Shown here: piece by piece, positions 1 to 8,338 of the stretch
Position numbering within the stretch: position 1 is the stretch's first letter
How the letters are laid out: every line of letters begins with the position of its first letter
Made by a program: the position numbers and the translations under genes
From: Phycisphaeraceae bacterium
GTDB taxonomy: Bacteria > Planctomycetota > Phycisphaerae > Phycisphaerales > UBA1924
Assembly (NCBI GenBank): GCA_019636565.1
Contig: JAHBXG010000031.1
Span: forward strand, 1-40,979
DNA: 40,979 nucleotides
Reading direction: 5' to 3'
The notes under the pieces: generated by a model
What the model was told of the DNA's origin: nothing
The model's database searches: none
Seen by the model: only the letters and a program-made list of their open reading frames with translations

Positions 1-4
1 TTTT

Positions 5-1108
5 TTATTGGAGAAGCAGCCCCTCGGCCGTGACTCCGGGGCCGAAACTCATCAGCACACACGGCATGCGGAGATCGCCGCTTTTTCGCATCGCTTCGAG
101 AATGAACAAGACCGTCGCGCTCGACATGTTCCCGTGCAGACCAAGCACGCGCCGAGAGAATTCGAGCGCCGAGCCGGGCAGTGAAAGCGCTTCGCCTACC
201 GCGGACAGAATCTTGGGTCCGCCGGGGTGAACTGCCCACGATCCAACCTGGTCCGTGCTCAATCCCGCGGACGCAAGCCATGCGCGGGTCCATTCGCCCG
301 CGTGGCGCCGGATCGTGCCCGGCAATTCAATCCCGAGGTTCATCTCAAAGCCGTGGTCTCCCACCGCCCAGCCCATCTGATCACGCGAGTTTTCGATGAT
401 TTGTGAGGAGGTTGAAGTGATGCGAGGCACGCTCGTCCCGCCCTTACCGACCACGGCGGCACCGGAACCATCCGCAAAAAGTGCGTTCGCCACAACTTGA
501 TCCGGCCGTGCGTCGTAGCGGAAGTGGACGGAACAGATCTCCGTGCAGCACACGAGCACCCTCGCATCCGCGTCGGCGCGAGCAAATGCGTCCGCAACGC
601 GTAACGCATTGATCGCGGCGTGGCATCCCATGAATCCGACGTTTGTCCGGCGAACCTGCCTCGAGAGCCCGAGCGACTCCACAATCTCAAAGTCCCACCC
701 CGGCGACGCGAACCCTGTGCACGATGCAGTCACGAGATGCGAAATCTGACCAGCATCCACGCGCGCATCGAGCAATGCCGCCTTTGACGATCGAACGGCA
801 AGAGACGTCGCCCGCGTCGAATAGATCGCCATCCGCGCCGCCGTTCCCGGTCCGCTCGGACATCGCAGGGATGCCGGCGCGAAACTCGGCGCGTCCATTG
901 AGTCCGCTGTCGTCGCAACCGAATGGGCTGCTTCGGTGCCGCGGAAGTCCACCCCACTCCGACGATAAATGAGTTCGACTTGGCGACGCTGGTCGTCTGA
1001 TTCCGGCGGCGACAACTCGAGCGCCATCGCCAGTGCCTCTTCCTGCGAAAACGGGCGCTCGGGCGCCGCGACTCCAAGTCCCAATATGGCCGGGTGTTCG
1101 GACTTCAT
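5..1108 (-). CDS. Type III polyketide synthase (chalcone/stilbene synthase family)
   Basis: A 367-residue protein, the usual length for a type III PKS. It condenses a CoA-linked starter with malonyl-CoA units and cyclises the chain into resorcinols, pyrones or similar rings in the cytoplasm. The catalytic triad is visible: Cys162 in NVGFMGCHAAINAL, His294 in WAVHPGGPK and Asn327 in LHGNMSSAT. Near the end SFGPGVTAEG matches the family's GFGPG loop. The ATG at 1108 overlaps the stop of the upstream FAD enzyme (ATGA), which implies translational coupling and fixes the start; the open frame upstream of it is only the antisense of that gene. Gene order methyltransferase, flavoprotein, PKS resembles known sets making methylated, hydroxylated or quinone phenolic lipids (srsABC type). 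The exact product cannot be read from sequence. Confidence 0.9.
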   Translation of the reverse strand: MKSEHPAILGLGVAAPERPFSQEEALAMALELSPPESDDQRRQVELIYRRSGVDFRGTEAAHSVATTADSMDAPSFAPASLRCPSGPGTAARMAIYSTRATSLAVRSSKAALLDARVDAGQISHLVTASCTGFASPGWDFEIVESLGLSRQVRRTNVGFMGCHAAINALRVADAFARADADARVLVCCTEICSVHFRYDARPDQVVANALFADGSGAAVVGKGGTSVPRITSTSSQIIENSRDQMGWAVGDHGFEMNLGIELPGTIRRHAGEWTRAWLASAGLSTDQVGSWAVHPGGPKILSAVGEALSLPGSALEFSRRVLGLHGNMSSATVLFILEAMRKSGDLRMPCVLMSFGPGVTAEGLLLQ

Positions 1109-2298
1109 GCGCGGGCAGGCTCCGATTGCGAGAAGCGCCACGGGCCGCTGATCGCCGAGGCAAGATAGCCACAAACCGCGGGAAGCCGACCGGCAAGGGC
1201 GAGAGACGCGGAGATTAGTGCAGGGTGGCGCAACGCGAGCGAAGTCATCCGGCACGCGGCGCGCCGCCGGCTGGTCATCCACTTCCACTCCAGAGTCCAC
1301 GTTCCAGCCCGATATTCCCCTGAGCAGACTGCGCGTGCGTGGGTCGCAACACCGAGACCGGCCGCCATCGCCCACGACATTCCCTCGCCGGTAAATGGTT
1401 CGACATATCCGGCCGCATCCCCGACTACGAATATTCGGTCGCCCTCAACACGCCGTCGCCGCGTCAGCAGCGCCGTGCCGCGCCAACGCACGTTGGCCAG
1501 CGATTCCGCTGCGCTTGCCAACCCGGACTCGATTGCAATCGTGCGGATCGCATTCCCCGGCCCTCCAAGTCTCTTGGTGACGTCAGGAGCCAGTGCGGCA
1601 GCAACATCGACGGATCCGTCATGCAATCGCACGGCGCCAACGTAGCCAGCTTTTCCGCAGCGCATGGCAATCGTTCCAGGCTCACACAACGCCCACCCGA
1701 TATCGCGATCTAGCCGCGCTCCCACGCCAAAGTGAGAGCGGGAGGCAACGTGCGGGCTCCACTCTCCATCCCGAGGCAGAAACGTACCGGCAAGTCCGTC
1801 TGCGACCAGAACCACCCCCGCGTTCAAGGTTCTCGTGCCTTTGCCGTCCGACGCAGCGAGCCGGCACCCGTCCGCACAAACGCTCTCAAGCGTTGCACTT
1901 GTGCCAAGCCTTGCGGTCGCTCCGCGAGCGACGGCGTGTTCCAGCAGAATCGAATCAAGCACATCTCGCCCGATGGCAACACCGTCTTGATCAAGTTCCA
2001 CCCGGAGCATTCTTCCGCCGGCGGCGAGCGCGAAAGTCCGAATCGCAACCGCCGAATGTCGAACCTGCCGATCGAGTCCCATTTGTTCCAGGCTTTGCAT
2101 TCCCGAGGGAGAAATGCATCCACCGCAGACCTTGTCGCGTGGAAACTTTGACTTTTCGATTATCACCGTTCGAAGGCCCAGCGAGGCACACCCGAAAGCG
2201 GCGGCCGAGCCCGCGGGTCCGGCACCGATCACCGCGACGTCCCAAGTGTCCGGTCCAAGTGAATTGAGGAATCGCTCGCTCAGGCAGGTCTCCTCCAC
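1105..2298 (-). CDS. FAD-dependent oxidoreductase, geranylgeranyl-reductase/hydroxylase family
   Basis: A 397-residue flavoprotein. The N-terminal dinucleotide-binding motif VIGAGPAGSAAA is at about residues 23-34, followed by an acidic strand end (TVIIEKSKFPRDKVCGG) typical of geranylgeranyl-reductase-like enzymes. The second FAD motif GDAAGYVEPFTGEGMSWAM lies near residue 290. The start is GTG at 2298, overlapping the methyltransferase stop by 19 nt; the stop overlaps the PKS start. In this context it probably hydroxylates or oxidises the PKS product, or reduces a prenyl or alkyl chain. The reaction is inferred from the family and neighbours only. Confidence 0.85.
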   Translation of the reverse strand: MEETCLSERFLNSLGPDTWDVAVIGAGPAGSAAAFGCASLGLRTVIIEKSKFPRDKVCGGCISPSGMQSLEQMGLDRQVRHSAVAIRTFALAAGGRMLRVELDQDGVAIGRDVLDSILLEHAVARGATARLGTSATLESVCADGCRLAASDGKGTRTLNAGVVLVADGLAGTFLPRDGEWSPHVASRSHFGVGARLDRDIGWALCEPGTIAMRCGKAGYVGAVRLHDGSVDVAAALAPDVTKRLGGPGNAIRTIAIESGLASAAESLANVRWRGTALLTRRRRVEGDRIFVVGDAAGYVEPFTGEGMSWAMAAGLGVATHARAVCSGEYRAGTWTLEWKWMTSRRRAACRMTSLALRHPALISASLALAGRLPAVCGYLASAISGPWRFSQSEPARA

Positions 2299-2972
2299 AC
2301 CAGCATCATTCGTGAGATGCCGCCGGACTTGATCGTTGCACCCCGCAGGCCCGCGCGAACGGCGAAATCCCGCAATTCAGCCCGAGTAAACGCGGCGCGT
2401 GCGGACAGGACCGCATCTGCGTGAACAATCGGGCTTTTGGTCAGTGCCCGGCTCGCCAAAGTAATCGACGCCAGATTCAGCGGTGACCGGACCAGGTCGT
2501 TCACGATCACAAAGTCGCAGCACTGAGCCATGTTCTGCAGCAGCGCGACGACATCGGAATCCTCGAGGTGATGAAGGAAGAGGCTGGCGACGCAGCAGTG
2601 AAATCCTTCAGGAAGAGGCAAAGAAACGGCATCGTGCACGAAAAAAGTACATGGCAGCCTTCGATGCCGCGCGGCTTCCGATGCGAGGAGGATCGAGTTC
2701 GGGTTGATATCGCACCCGGAAAATGAGAGATCCATCCCGCGTTTGCCCGCCCGCCGGGCGGCGGCGAGAACGAAATCCCCCCTTGCGCAGGCGATATCCA
2801 GCACACGCAACGGTCCGCTTCGACGTTTCGACTCGTTCTCGATTTCTCGGAATATCCGCCCGAATGATCCGGAGACGGTGTTCAGGCGGGCAAGACCGGC
2901 AAGTGCGCCTGCCAGCGCTTCGGGGGAAAGCGAGGGATCGTCCATCAATTCCGGGCTCAGTCGACGCTGCAT
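2280..2972 (-). CDS. SAM-dependent methyltransferase
   Basis: A 230-residue class I methyltransferase. Motif I is VLDIACARGDFVLAAA (about residues 58-73) with a shortened glycine loop; the acidic residue after strand 2 is in SGCDINPNSI; the strand 4 region is CCVASLFLHHLED. It is the first gene of the three-gene minus-strand set, ahead of the flavoprotein and the type III PKS, so O- or C-methylation of the polyketide is the likely role. ATG at 2972 has a GGAG 7 nt upstream. It is divergent from the FMN reductase, with about 100 bp between them. Confidence 0.85.
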   Translation of the reverse strand: MQRRLSPELMDDPSLSPEALAGALAGLARLNTVSGSFGRIFREIENESKRRSGPLRVLDIACARGDFVLAAARRAGKRGMDLSFSGCDINPNSILLASEAARHRRLPCTFFVHDAVSLPLPEGFHCCVASLFLHHLEDSDVVALLQNMAQCCDFVIVNDLVRSPLNLASITLASRALTKSPIVHADAVLSARAAFTRAELRDFAVRAGLRGATIKSGGISRMMLVWRRPA

Positions 2973-3073
2973 TCATCGCTCCGGTCCGATCGGGCATGGT
3001 AACGACTCTCCGGACGACCACCACGCTATCTTTTCGAGCCATCGCTCCGGCGTGCGGCAAAAGGAGAAGGTCC

Positions 3074-3655
3074 ATGAGTTCGGAACCTCGGATTCTCGCG
3101 TTCGCGGGCAGCAATCGAGCAGAGTCGTACAACCGCAAGATGCTGCGCGTTGCAGTCGATGCCGCGAAGAAGGCGGGCGCCTCGGTGACACACATCGAAC
3201 TGCGCGATTATCCCTTGCCCATCATGGATGAAGATCTCGAGTCATCGCAGGGAATCCCCGAGAACGCCTTGAAACTGAAGAAACTCCAGATTGATCATGC
3301 CGGTTTCCTGATCGCGACGCCGGAGTACAACGGTTCTGTTCCCCCGCTGCTCAAGAACACGATCGACTGGGTTTCCCGCCCCGTGAAGGGTGAGCCACCG
3401 CTCGCCGCGTTTCAGGGAAAGATCGTTGCGTTGATGGGCGCCTCACCCGGAGCGTTTGGGGGAGCGCGGAGCTTGATTCATCTCCGCGCCATCCTCGCGC
3501 ATATGGGCTCAGTCGTGCTGCCGGATCAGGTGACGATTCCAAACGCGTCCGAGATTTTCGCAGAAGACGGCAGCGTGAAGGATCCGCGCCAGCAGGCACG
3601 TATCGAAGCGGTCCCCAAGAAGCTCGTGGAATTCATGCGAAGGCTTGGACATTGA
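3074..3655 (+). CDS. NAD(P)H-dependent FMN reductase (flavodoxin-like fold)
   Basis: A 193-residue protein of the NADPH-dependent FMN reductase family. The N-terminal phosphate-binding loop is AFAGSNRAESYNRK, and the flavin-contacting motif is TPEYNGSVPPLLKNTIDWVS; a glycine-rich SPGAFGGARS follows. Such soluble enzymes reduce quinones, azo compounds or chromate, or supply reduced flavin. ATG at 3074 follows a strong ribosome site (AAGGAGAAGG). It faces away from the PKS set, so a role in quinone redox linked to that pathway is possible but unproven. Its stop is 48 bp before attL of the integrated element. Confidence 0.9.
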   Translation: MSSEPRILAFAGSNRAESYNRKMLRVAVDAAKKAGASVTHIELRDYPLPIMDEDLESSQGIPENALKLKKLQIDHAGFLIATPEYNGSVPPLLKNTIDWVSRPVKGEPPLAAFQGKIVALMGASPGAFGGARSLIHLRAILAHMGSVVLPDQVTIPNASEIFAEDGSVKDPRQQARIEAVPKKLVEFMRRLGH

Positions 3656-3671
3656 AGGGGCCGTAAAACGC

Positions 3672-3699
3672 AACACCCCGCGATCGCTCGCGGGGTGTT
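3672..3699 (-). terminator. Hairpin, probably the original tRNA-Glu terminator now stranded at attL
   Basis: A perfect 12-bp stem (AACACCCCGCGA pairing with TCGCGGGGTGTT, 4-nt loop) lies just outside the 18-bp att repeat. On the minus strand it is followed by GCGTTTTA. Before insertion it would have stood directly after the tRNA-Glu 3' end; the inserted element separated them by 14 kb. Confidence 0.6.
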
Positions 3700-3703
3700 C
3701 AAG

Positions 3704-3721
3704 TGACCCCAAGGGGATTCG
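3704..3721. repeat. attL core (18-bp direct repeat, duplicate of tRNA-Glu 3' end)
   Basis: TGACCCCAAGGGGATTCG occurs here and again at 17864-17881, where it is the 3' end of tRNA-Glu on the minus strand. The flanking bases differ at once (G/A before, T/A after), so the identity is exactly 18 bp. This is a classical tRNA-type attachment core. Confidence 0.93.
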
Positions 3722-4005
3722 TCACAAGCCCTAATTTGCAGGCGATTTCGCATCATTGCGAGACAGGCGGCGCACCTCGACCGGAATCGCCGCCGGCTCT
3801 TTCGTCCACCGGGGCCGGAAGCGAGCCGAGCCAGGACCTCGCCAAACCCGCCTCGATCGCCCAGGATCGCGAGCTCACACAACTGATCGAGATCTGGCCG
3901 ACGCTGTCGCGGCAGCTCAAGGCTGGCATCCTTGCCATCGTGCGGGCAAGCCAGGCCGGCGGCGATACCGCCGGCTCCACTCAAGGAGAAACTCCGCATG
4001 TCTGA
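3722..4005 (+). CDS. Detached C-terminal part of the integrase reading frame
   Basis: From the attL core this frame runs open for 94 codons to a TGA at 4003-4005. The core is read in the same phase as in the integrase gene (ACC CCA AGG GGA TTC G), so joining attR-left to attL-right in the excised circle extends the integrase from residue 426 into this segment, giving 520 residues. The segment has a Pro/Ser-rich linker and then a helical stretch containing WPTLSRQLKAGILAIVRAS. A GTG at 3703 could formally start it, but no ribosome site precedes it and the codon spans the att junction. It ends inside the start of the next gene (ATGTCTGA, 8-nt overlap). In the integrated state it is probably silent. 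Confidence 0.75.
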
Positions 4006-5173
4006 TCTGAATACCACGATCGGCGCCGATGACGCCGAATTTCACCGCGGCATGGATCGGGTCAACCGTCGGATGACGAGCCTGTCGGTATCGACCGAAA
4101 GGGTTCGCAGCGGGTTCACCGGACTGCGCAGTGCCATGACCGGGCTCGGCGCAGCGGGGGTTGCAAGCCAGATCGTACAGCTCACCAAGGAACTCGAGGA
4201 AATGGCGACGCGCGGAGAGAAGGCCCGCCTCGCGATGAGTGAGATCGGAATCGAGGCCTCGAAAGCGGCGAACGCGGCGGTTCGGGCAATGAACGGAGAC
4301 AAATCCGATTCCCGCCAGGACGTCTTCGCCAAGAGATCCGAGAGCCTTCAGAAACTCAATGACAGCGCGATGGAGTATGAATCGAAGCTCCGAAGCATGA
4401 GCTTGCTCGATCGAGTCAAGTTCTATCAGGCCAACACCGAAGACACCGGGCTAGTGCCGGCGATGAATGAGACTGGATCTCTCACCGGGATCGGACGATA
4501 CCTCACTCGCATCTACAACGGCCTGGACTCGGTCCGCGAGAGAGCCATCGACGAACAATGGAACGGCGTTCTCCAGAACAATTCCATCGTCGATCAAGGA
4601 TCGGAGCGGGAGGATACCGCCCGCGCAAAGAAACAGGCGCTTGACGAGACTAATCGACAGATCGCCGAAATGAAGAACGATTCGGCAGAGTCTGCGAAAT
4701 CCTGGGACGAATGGTTTGCAGCCCAGGAGAAATTCAATCATGATCGGGAAGAAGAGGCCGCGCGAATCAAGGAGCTGCTCGGAGATGGCAAGGCCGCTGA
4801 CTTGATGCGCCTGCAGTCGCGGATGCGAGACAAGATCCGCGAGATCGAATACAGCGCTCTGGCCTCGACCGATCAAGGTCGCGATCTCATCCGCTTCTAT
4901 CGATCTCAAGGCGAGCTGGAGTCGGCCGCGATCAATGCCCGGTATCTGGCCGAAGACGAGATGAAGCGACGAATGTCGGTCGAGAACTCGGCTTTTCACT
5001 CGATGTCGGGCTCGGTCGGCGGCGCGACGCTCGCTCAGCAGCTCGCCGCTCTCGTCCAGCCAGCCCAGCAACCGCTCAAGGACATGAAGGAAATTCAGCA
5101 GAAGATCCTCAACGAACTTATCTCGCGACTCCCCTCGCCAGGCGGCGGGCTTGTCGCTCAATACGGATGGTGA
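3998..5173 (+). CDS. Tape-measure-like phage tail protein (short)
   Basis: A 391-residue, largely helical protein. Its N-terminus, IGADDAEFHRGMDRVNRRM, resembles the start of tail tape-measure proteins, where a small ordered segment precedes long coiled coils; charged coiled-coil stretches follow around residues 60-340. At 391 residues it is short for a tape measure. ATG at 3998 has AAGGAGA 8 nt upstream and overlaps the end of the detached integrase segment. It is the first of four plus-strand genes with 3-nt gaps or overlaps. In the excised circle it would lie directly downstream of the integrase. The tail role is inferred from the N-terminus and composition; a generic coiled-coil structural protein remains possible. 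Confidence 0.5.
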   Translation: MSDLNTTIGADDAEFHRGMDRVNRRMTSLSVSTERVRSGFTGLRSAMTGLGAAGVASQIVQLTKELEEMATRGEKARLAMSEIGIEASKAANAAVRAMNGDKSDSRQDVFAKRSESLQKLNDSAMEYESKLRSMSLLDRVKFYQANTEDTGLVPAMNETGSLTGIGRYLTRIYNGLDSVRERAIDEQWNGVLQNNSIVDQGSEREDTARAKKQALDETNRQIAEMKNDSAESAKSWDEWFAAQEKFNHDREEEAARIKELLGDGKAADLMRLQSRMRDKIREIEYSALASTDQGRDLIRFYRSQGELESAAINARYLAEDEMKRRMSVENSAFHSMSGSVGGATLAQQLAALVQPAQQPLKDMKEIQQKILNELISRLPSPGGGLVAQYGW

Positions 5174-5176
5174 ACC

Positions 5177-5971
5177 ATGGCAACGATCAAAGTCGAGGAG
5201 AAATACTCCAACGCCGTTGGATCCGAAGAGACGATCGAGCGCGGCCGCATGAAGCGGCGAGTGTTCTGGGTGTCGACCCGCGATGAGTTTGCGGCGCTCG
5301 ATGCGCCTGGTGTTCCGCGGATGAGCGATCAACTGAGCTCCAGTTATCCGGAGATGGTCGTCATCAACCGGGCCGCTCGCCCTCTGGGAGGAATAAACAA
5401 CGCCGAAGGGGTGAACGGCGTAAGCGAAATCATCGTCACCTATGGATCGATGGATTCGCAGTTCGCCATTCTTCCCAAAGAGGTGCAACCGCCTGGCGTC
5501 AAGCACACAGTCATCACGTTTCAGAATGAGAGCGTTGAGATCGGCATCGACGTCGACGACAATGGGAATCCGAGATACAACCGATCCGGACCGGAAACAT
5601 TCAACGCAGGGCGGCCGGCAACCAAGCTCGCCGGCAGGATGGTCGCCGAGATCTACGACTTCAAGGCGTCGACCTATCAGGTGCCCTATCCGACTCTAAT
5701 CAGCATTGCGACCGACAAGGCATTGAACAAAGACCAGATCACTCTTCCCCCGCCGATCGGGACCACGACAGAAATCGTGCTCGCGCCGAAGCAAGCGCTC
5801 TACATGGGATTCCGGGTGGAGGCTCGCCCCGACGCGCTTCTCGTCGTTCACGAGCTCGCGGTCGCGCAGAACTTCGATTACAAATGGGCGGTCATCGATG
5901 GCGATGCAAAGGTGACAAGCCAGGGGACAGGTCAGCTCTATCGGGCGGTCCTAATGGGAGGGCTCTGGTAA
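5177..5971 (+). CDS. Unknown element protein, possibly structural
   Basis: 264 residues, not recognised. It has no signal peptide or membrane segment. Alternating hydrophobic and polar stretches suggest a beta-rich fold, for example VVINRAARPLGG and SEIIVTYGSMDSQFAIL. It starts 3 nt after the tape-measure-like gene, and its stop overlaps the next start (TAATG), so it is co-translated with its neighbours. A virion or tail component is plausible from position alone. Confidence 0.6.
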   Translation: MATIKVEEKYSNAVGSEETIERGRMKRRVFWVSTRDEFAALDAPGVPRMSDQLSSSYPEMVVINRAARPLGGINNAEGVNGVSEIIVTYGSMDSQFAILPKEVQPPGVKHTVITFQNESVEIGIDVDDNGNPRYNRSGPETFNAGRPATKLAGRMVAEIYDFKASTYQVPYPTLISIATDKALNKDQITLPPPIGTTTEIVLAPKQALYMGFRVEARPDALLVVHELAVAQNFDYKWAVIDGDAKVTSQGTGQLYRAVLMGGLW

Positions 5972-6570
5972 TGGCAGATCGCATCGGAAGAATCGTGGCT
6001 CCGGGATCGCGAATCCGCGCGGACGATCAGAACAGCTTGGTTCAGGACCTGGTCCGCCGGCAGCAAGTAACCGGAGGCCCGGGCCTGAAGGCCACAATGG
6101 GACCGCACGGATTGCATGTCGCGCTCGCCAGCGTCGCGCACAACTGGCTCTTTCCGGCGAGAATTGCCGCGGTCATCAAGTCCGATCCGAACGCGCCGGC
6201 GGACACGCCGGGCTTCCCTGCAGAAATCTGGTATGCGGTGAAGATCATCGGCGAGGGTGGCGCCCAGATCCTTCCCGTCCAGCCAAGTTTCGGCCGGCCC
6301 GTGAAGGGCATCGACGGATCGTTCACGAAGATCTATCCGGCAAAGGTCGGGGCTTTCTGTTTCATCCTCCGCGATCGAGGCCCGGATGGAACGATCACGC
6401 CGAAGCTCGTGCTCTTTCAGGGCGGCAGCGACGGCGAAACCTGCCTTTTCGAACCATGCAACGCCAGCGCCGCCCCTGCCCCCGTCGCCGTCGCCGATCG
6501 CTCGAATCCTTCGGGAGCTCTGAGCGCGTTCGGAACTTTTCTTCGCCGGCTCACAAAGCTGGGCAACTGA
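5971..6570 (+). CDS. Unknown element protein
   Basis: 199 residues, no family recognised. The N-terminal half holds a Gly/Pro-rich segment (GGPGLKATMGPHGLHVAL), followed by a region compatible with a beta-barrel (WYAVKIIGEG, AKVGAFCFILRDRG). ATG at 5971 overlaps the preceding stop by one base. Its place between the other plus-strand element genes suggests a structural or assembly role, not a regulatory one. Confidence 0.6.
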   Translation: MADRIGRIVAPGSRIRADDQNSLVQDLVRRQQVTGGPGLKATMGPHGLHVALASVAHNWLFPARIAAVIKSDPNAPADTPGFPAEIWYAVKIIGEGGAQILPVQPSFGRPVKGIDGSFTKIYPAKVGAFCFILRDRGPDGTITPKLVLFQGGSDGETCLFEPCNASAAPAPVAVADRSNPSGALSAFGTFLRRLTKLGN

Positions 6571-6605
6571 GCCTCGAAACCTTCACGCCAACATGGAGTA
6601 TTCGG

Positions 6606-7325
6606 ATGCCTGTTTCCGCGCAACGACTGCTGGGCCGCCTTCGATCAAAGCGAGTCAACCTGTCGGGTGAGCTCGAGCTCAACCTCCGCGTCCTGTCGAG
6701 TATGGAACTCGATCAGATCGCCGACCTCTTTCCCCGCCCAGCTCCACCACTCGGACAGAACCCGACCGCCGGCAGCTTGGCGCCTCCCATTCCGCGGGAG
6801 GATGACGTAGGCTATCAGCGGAGACTCCGCCGTTGGTACATCGACTTGCGGGCCGCGGAAGTGTGTGTCGCGATCGACTACGAACACTCAGTCTCAAATG
6901 AAGCCGCGGCGATCACCTTCGCGAATTGCCCCGAGGCCGATCGGCAGGCATGGCTTCGGAGCGCGGTCGATTCGATCAAGTCTCTCTTGCCGGAGCCGGA
7001 GCTACGGATGCTGTCCGACTCCATGCACGAGCTGAGCACGGTTCCGATGGTGAAGGAGGCGATCAAGATCCTCATCATTGAGCGAGAGGGCGAACTGCCC
7101 CCGGACGTCGACAACGTGATACAGATACCACAGAATTACGATCGCTCTGAGATGGGCCTGCTGATGACCGCGGCCGAGCGATACGGCCAGGATCCGATCC
7201 CCTGGATCGACCAGCTCGAGCCTGCGGAGAAGTCCGCCATCCTCGCACACGAGATGATCCGTCGGCACGAAGAAGCCGAACGGATGGGGATGCTGATGAC
7301 CGCTGCGAGGATCGCCGCCGTTTGA
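6606..7325 (+). CDS. Unknown helical element protein
   Basis: 239 residues, predicted mostly helical, rich in acidic residues, with no signal peptide. Two similar short stretches stand out: MGLLMTAAERYG and, near the C-terminus, MGMLMTAARIAAV. They suggest an internal repeat of roughly 45 residues. ATG at 6606 has GGAG about 7 nt upstream. It is the last clear gene of the left plus-strand set and converges on the small-terminase-like gene. Function unknown. Confidence 0.6.
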   Translation: MPVSAQRLLGRLRSKRVNLSGELELNLRVLSSMELDQIADLFPRPAPPLGQNPTAGSLAPPIPREDDVGYQRRLRRWYIDLRAAEVCVAIDYEHSVSNEAAAITFANCPEADRQAWLRSAVDSIKSLLPEPELRMLSDSMHELSTVPMVKEAIKILIIEREGELPPDVDNVIQIPQNYDRSEMGLLMTAAERYGQDPIPWIDQLEPAEKSAILAHEMIRRHEEAERMGMLMTAARIAAV

Positions 7326-7513
7326 CGCTCGAAAACAGATCGGTTCCCCGCATCGCCGCGCCAGCAATCTTGCGGCCGGCGGACGCCGCTCCGACTGTCG
7401 GCCAATTGTTCGGATTCGCCTTCCGGGCCGAAGCGAGCGAGCCATTCAACCGGATAGTGACGGGGGATTCAATCTGCCTTTCGCAGAGGCGCTCCAATAT
7501 TCGGAGTCTCTGA
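7322..7513 (+). CDS. Possible small protein (63 aa)
   Basis: An open frame starting with TTG that overlaps the preceding stop (TTGA) and ends inside the 3' part of the convergent minus-strand gene. No family or strong ribosome site was recognised. The overlap style matches the operon, but the 45-nt antisense overlap with the terminase-like gene weakens the case. Confidence 0.25.
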   Translation: MTLENRSVPRIAAPAILRPADAAPTVGQLFGFAFRAEASEPFNRIVTGDSICLSQRRSNIRSL

Positions 7514-8083
7514 GAGGCTGTCAAATATCTCGAGAAGCTTCTCCTGAAGAAGCCTCTCGATGAGCGCGCCGTGCCGATTCTGATCGATCTGCAGTTCCGT
7601 TTTCGCGAGAAGGGCGGTAAGCATGCGCAGCGGAGCATTCTCTAGAGCGGCCCGCACGGCTTGCAAATGCTGTCGGTAGAGCTGCTCGACTTCCATCGCG
7701 TTGACCAGTTCGCGAAGTCGCTCCGTTCGCTCCAGCTCGAGCTTCTTTGCCCGCTCCAGCTTGAGCCGGCATTCGATCTCGAGCGGTGTCATGCCCTCAT
7801 AGCGAGGCATCTCATCGGTACTTCCGGAGGCGTAACCACCCGTCTTCGAATTGTGCTTCCCGCCGACTGTGCCGTGAGTGACAAGCCAGGCCTTCATCTC
7901 GTCCAGGTTCATGAGCATTCTGCCGCGACGATCGACAGAATGCGGAGCACCCTTGGCGATGTATCCCTGGACCGCGGAATAGGAAACATTCAGCAGCGGA
8001 GCGATCTTCCGACTGGTCATCGTCCGCGCTTTGGCCGAAGCGGCGCTCCGCCGCCTAGTCGACTTCGCGGAGAAACTCTTCAA
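7469..8083 (-). CDS. Nu1-like DNA-packaging protein / small terminase-like
   Basis: About 204 residues. An N-terminal helix-turn-helix (MTSRKIAPLLNVSYSAVQGY) is followed by a wing-like region and a LDEMKAWL helix. Then comes a charged helix (RLKLERAKKLELERTERL) and a C-terminal helical region (VEQLYRQHLQAVRAALENAP). This order, HTH then basic/acidic coiled coil then helical domain, is that of lambda Nu1-type small terminases. The start chosen is TTG at 8083, with AAGGAG 6 nt upstream; an internal ATG at the HTH is the alternative. No large terminase is visible in the element, a pattern known from phage-inducible satellites that redirect a helper's packaging. Confidence 0.6.
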   Translation of the reverse strand: MKSFSAKSTRRRSAASAKARTMTSRKIAPLLNVSYSAVQGYIAKGAPHSVDRRGRMLMNLDEMKAWLVTHGTVGGKHNSKTGGYASGSTDEMPRYEGMTPLEIECRLKLERAKKLELERTERLRELVNAMEVEQLYRQHLQAVRAALENAPLRMLTALLAKTELQIDQNRHGALIERLLQEKLLEIFDSLSETPNIGAPLRKAD

Positions 8084-8327
8084 GAGACACTCCTTCCGAT
8101 TCGACAATCTCGGCCAGCTCGGAACGTACCTCTTTGATCACACTACGGAGCGTGGACTCTGGTAGACCAAACTCCGAAGCGATCGATCGCAAGGAATCTT
8201 CGCCCGGATTGTTGACGAAAAACCGCTCAATCGGCAGCAGGTAGGTATCGCGATTGCGGCCGAGGATCCCGCGAACAACGATCCTCGCCATCGGATTGAA
8301 TTTCTGAAAGTCCGTCAAGGTGCTCAT
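8055..8327 (-). CDS. Small HTH-like protein
   Basis: 90 residues. The middle segment DSLRSIASEFGLPESTLRSV reads as a helix-turn-helix, similar to recognition helices of phage regulators or small terminases, and the C-terminus is acidic. ATG at 8327 has GGAG about 5 nt upstream, and the stop lies 28 nt inside the next gene, so both are probably co-translated. A DNA-binding regulator or packaging partner is likely; the specific family is unknown. Confidence 0.6.
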   Translation of the reverse strand: MSTLTDFQKFNPMARIVVRGILGRNRDTYLLPIERFFVNNPGEDSLRSIASEFGLPESTLRSVIKEVRSELAEIVESEGVSLEEFLREVD

Positions 8328-8338
8328 CTCCGCGGGCT

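Noticed and set aside
1109..1375. N-terminal extension of the type III PKS
   Set aside because: This open stretch is antisense-phase sequence inside the flavoprotein gene; the ATG at 1108 gives the normal family length and an ATGA overlap.
3703..4005. Independent 100-codon gene starting with GTG at attL
   Set aside because: The GTG spans the att junction, no ribosome site precedes it, and the phase matches the integrase frame; it is better read as the detached integrase end.
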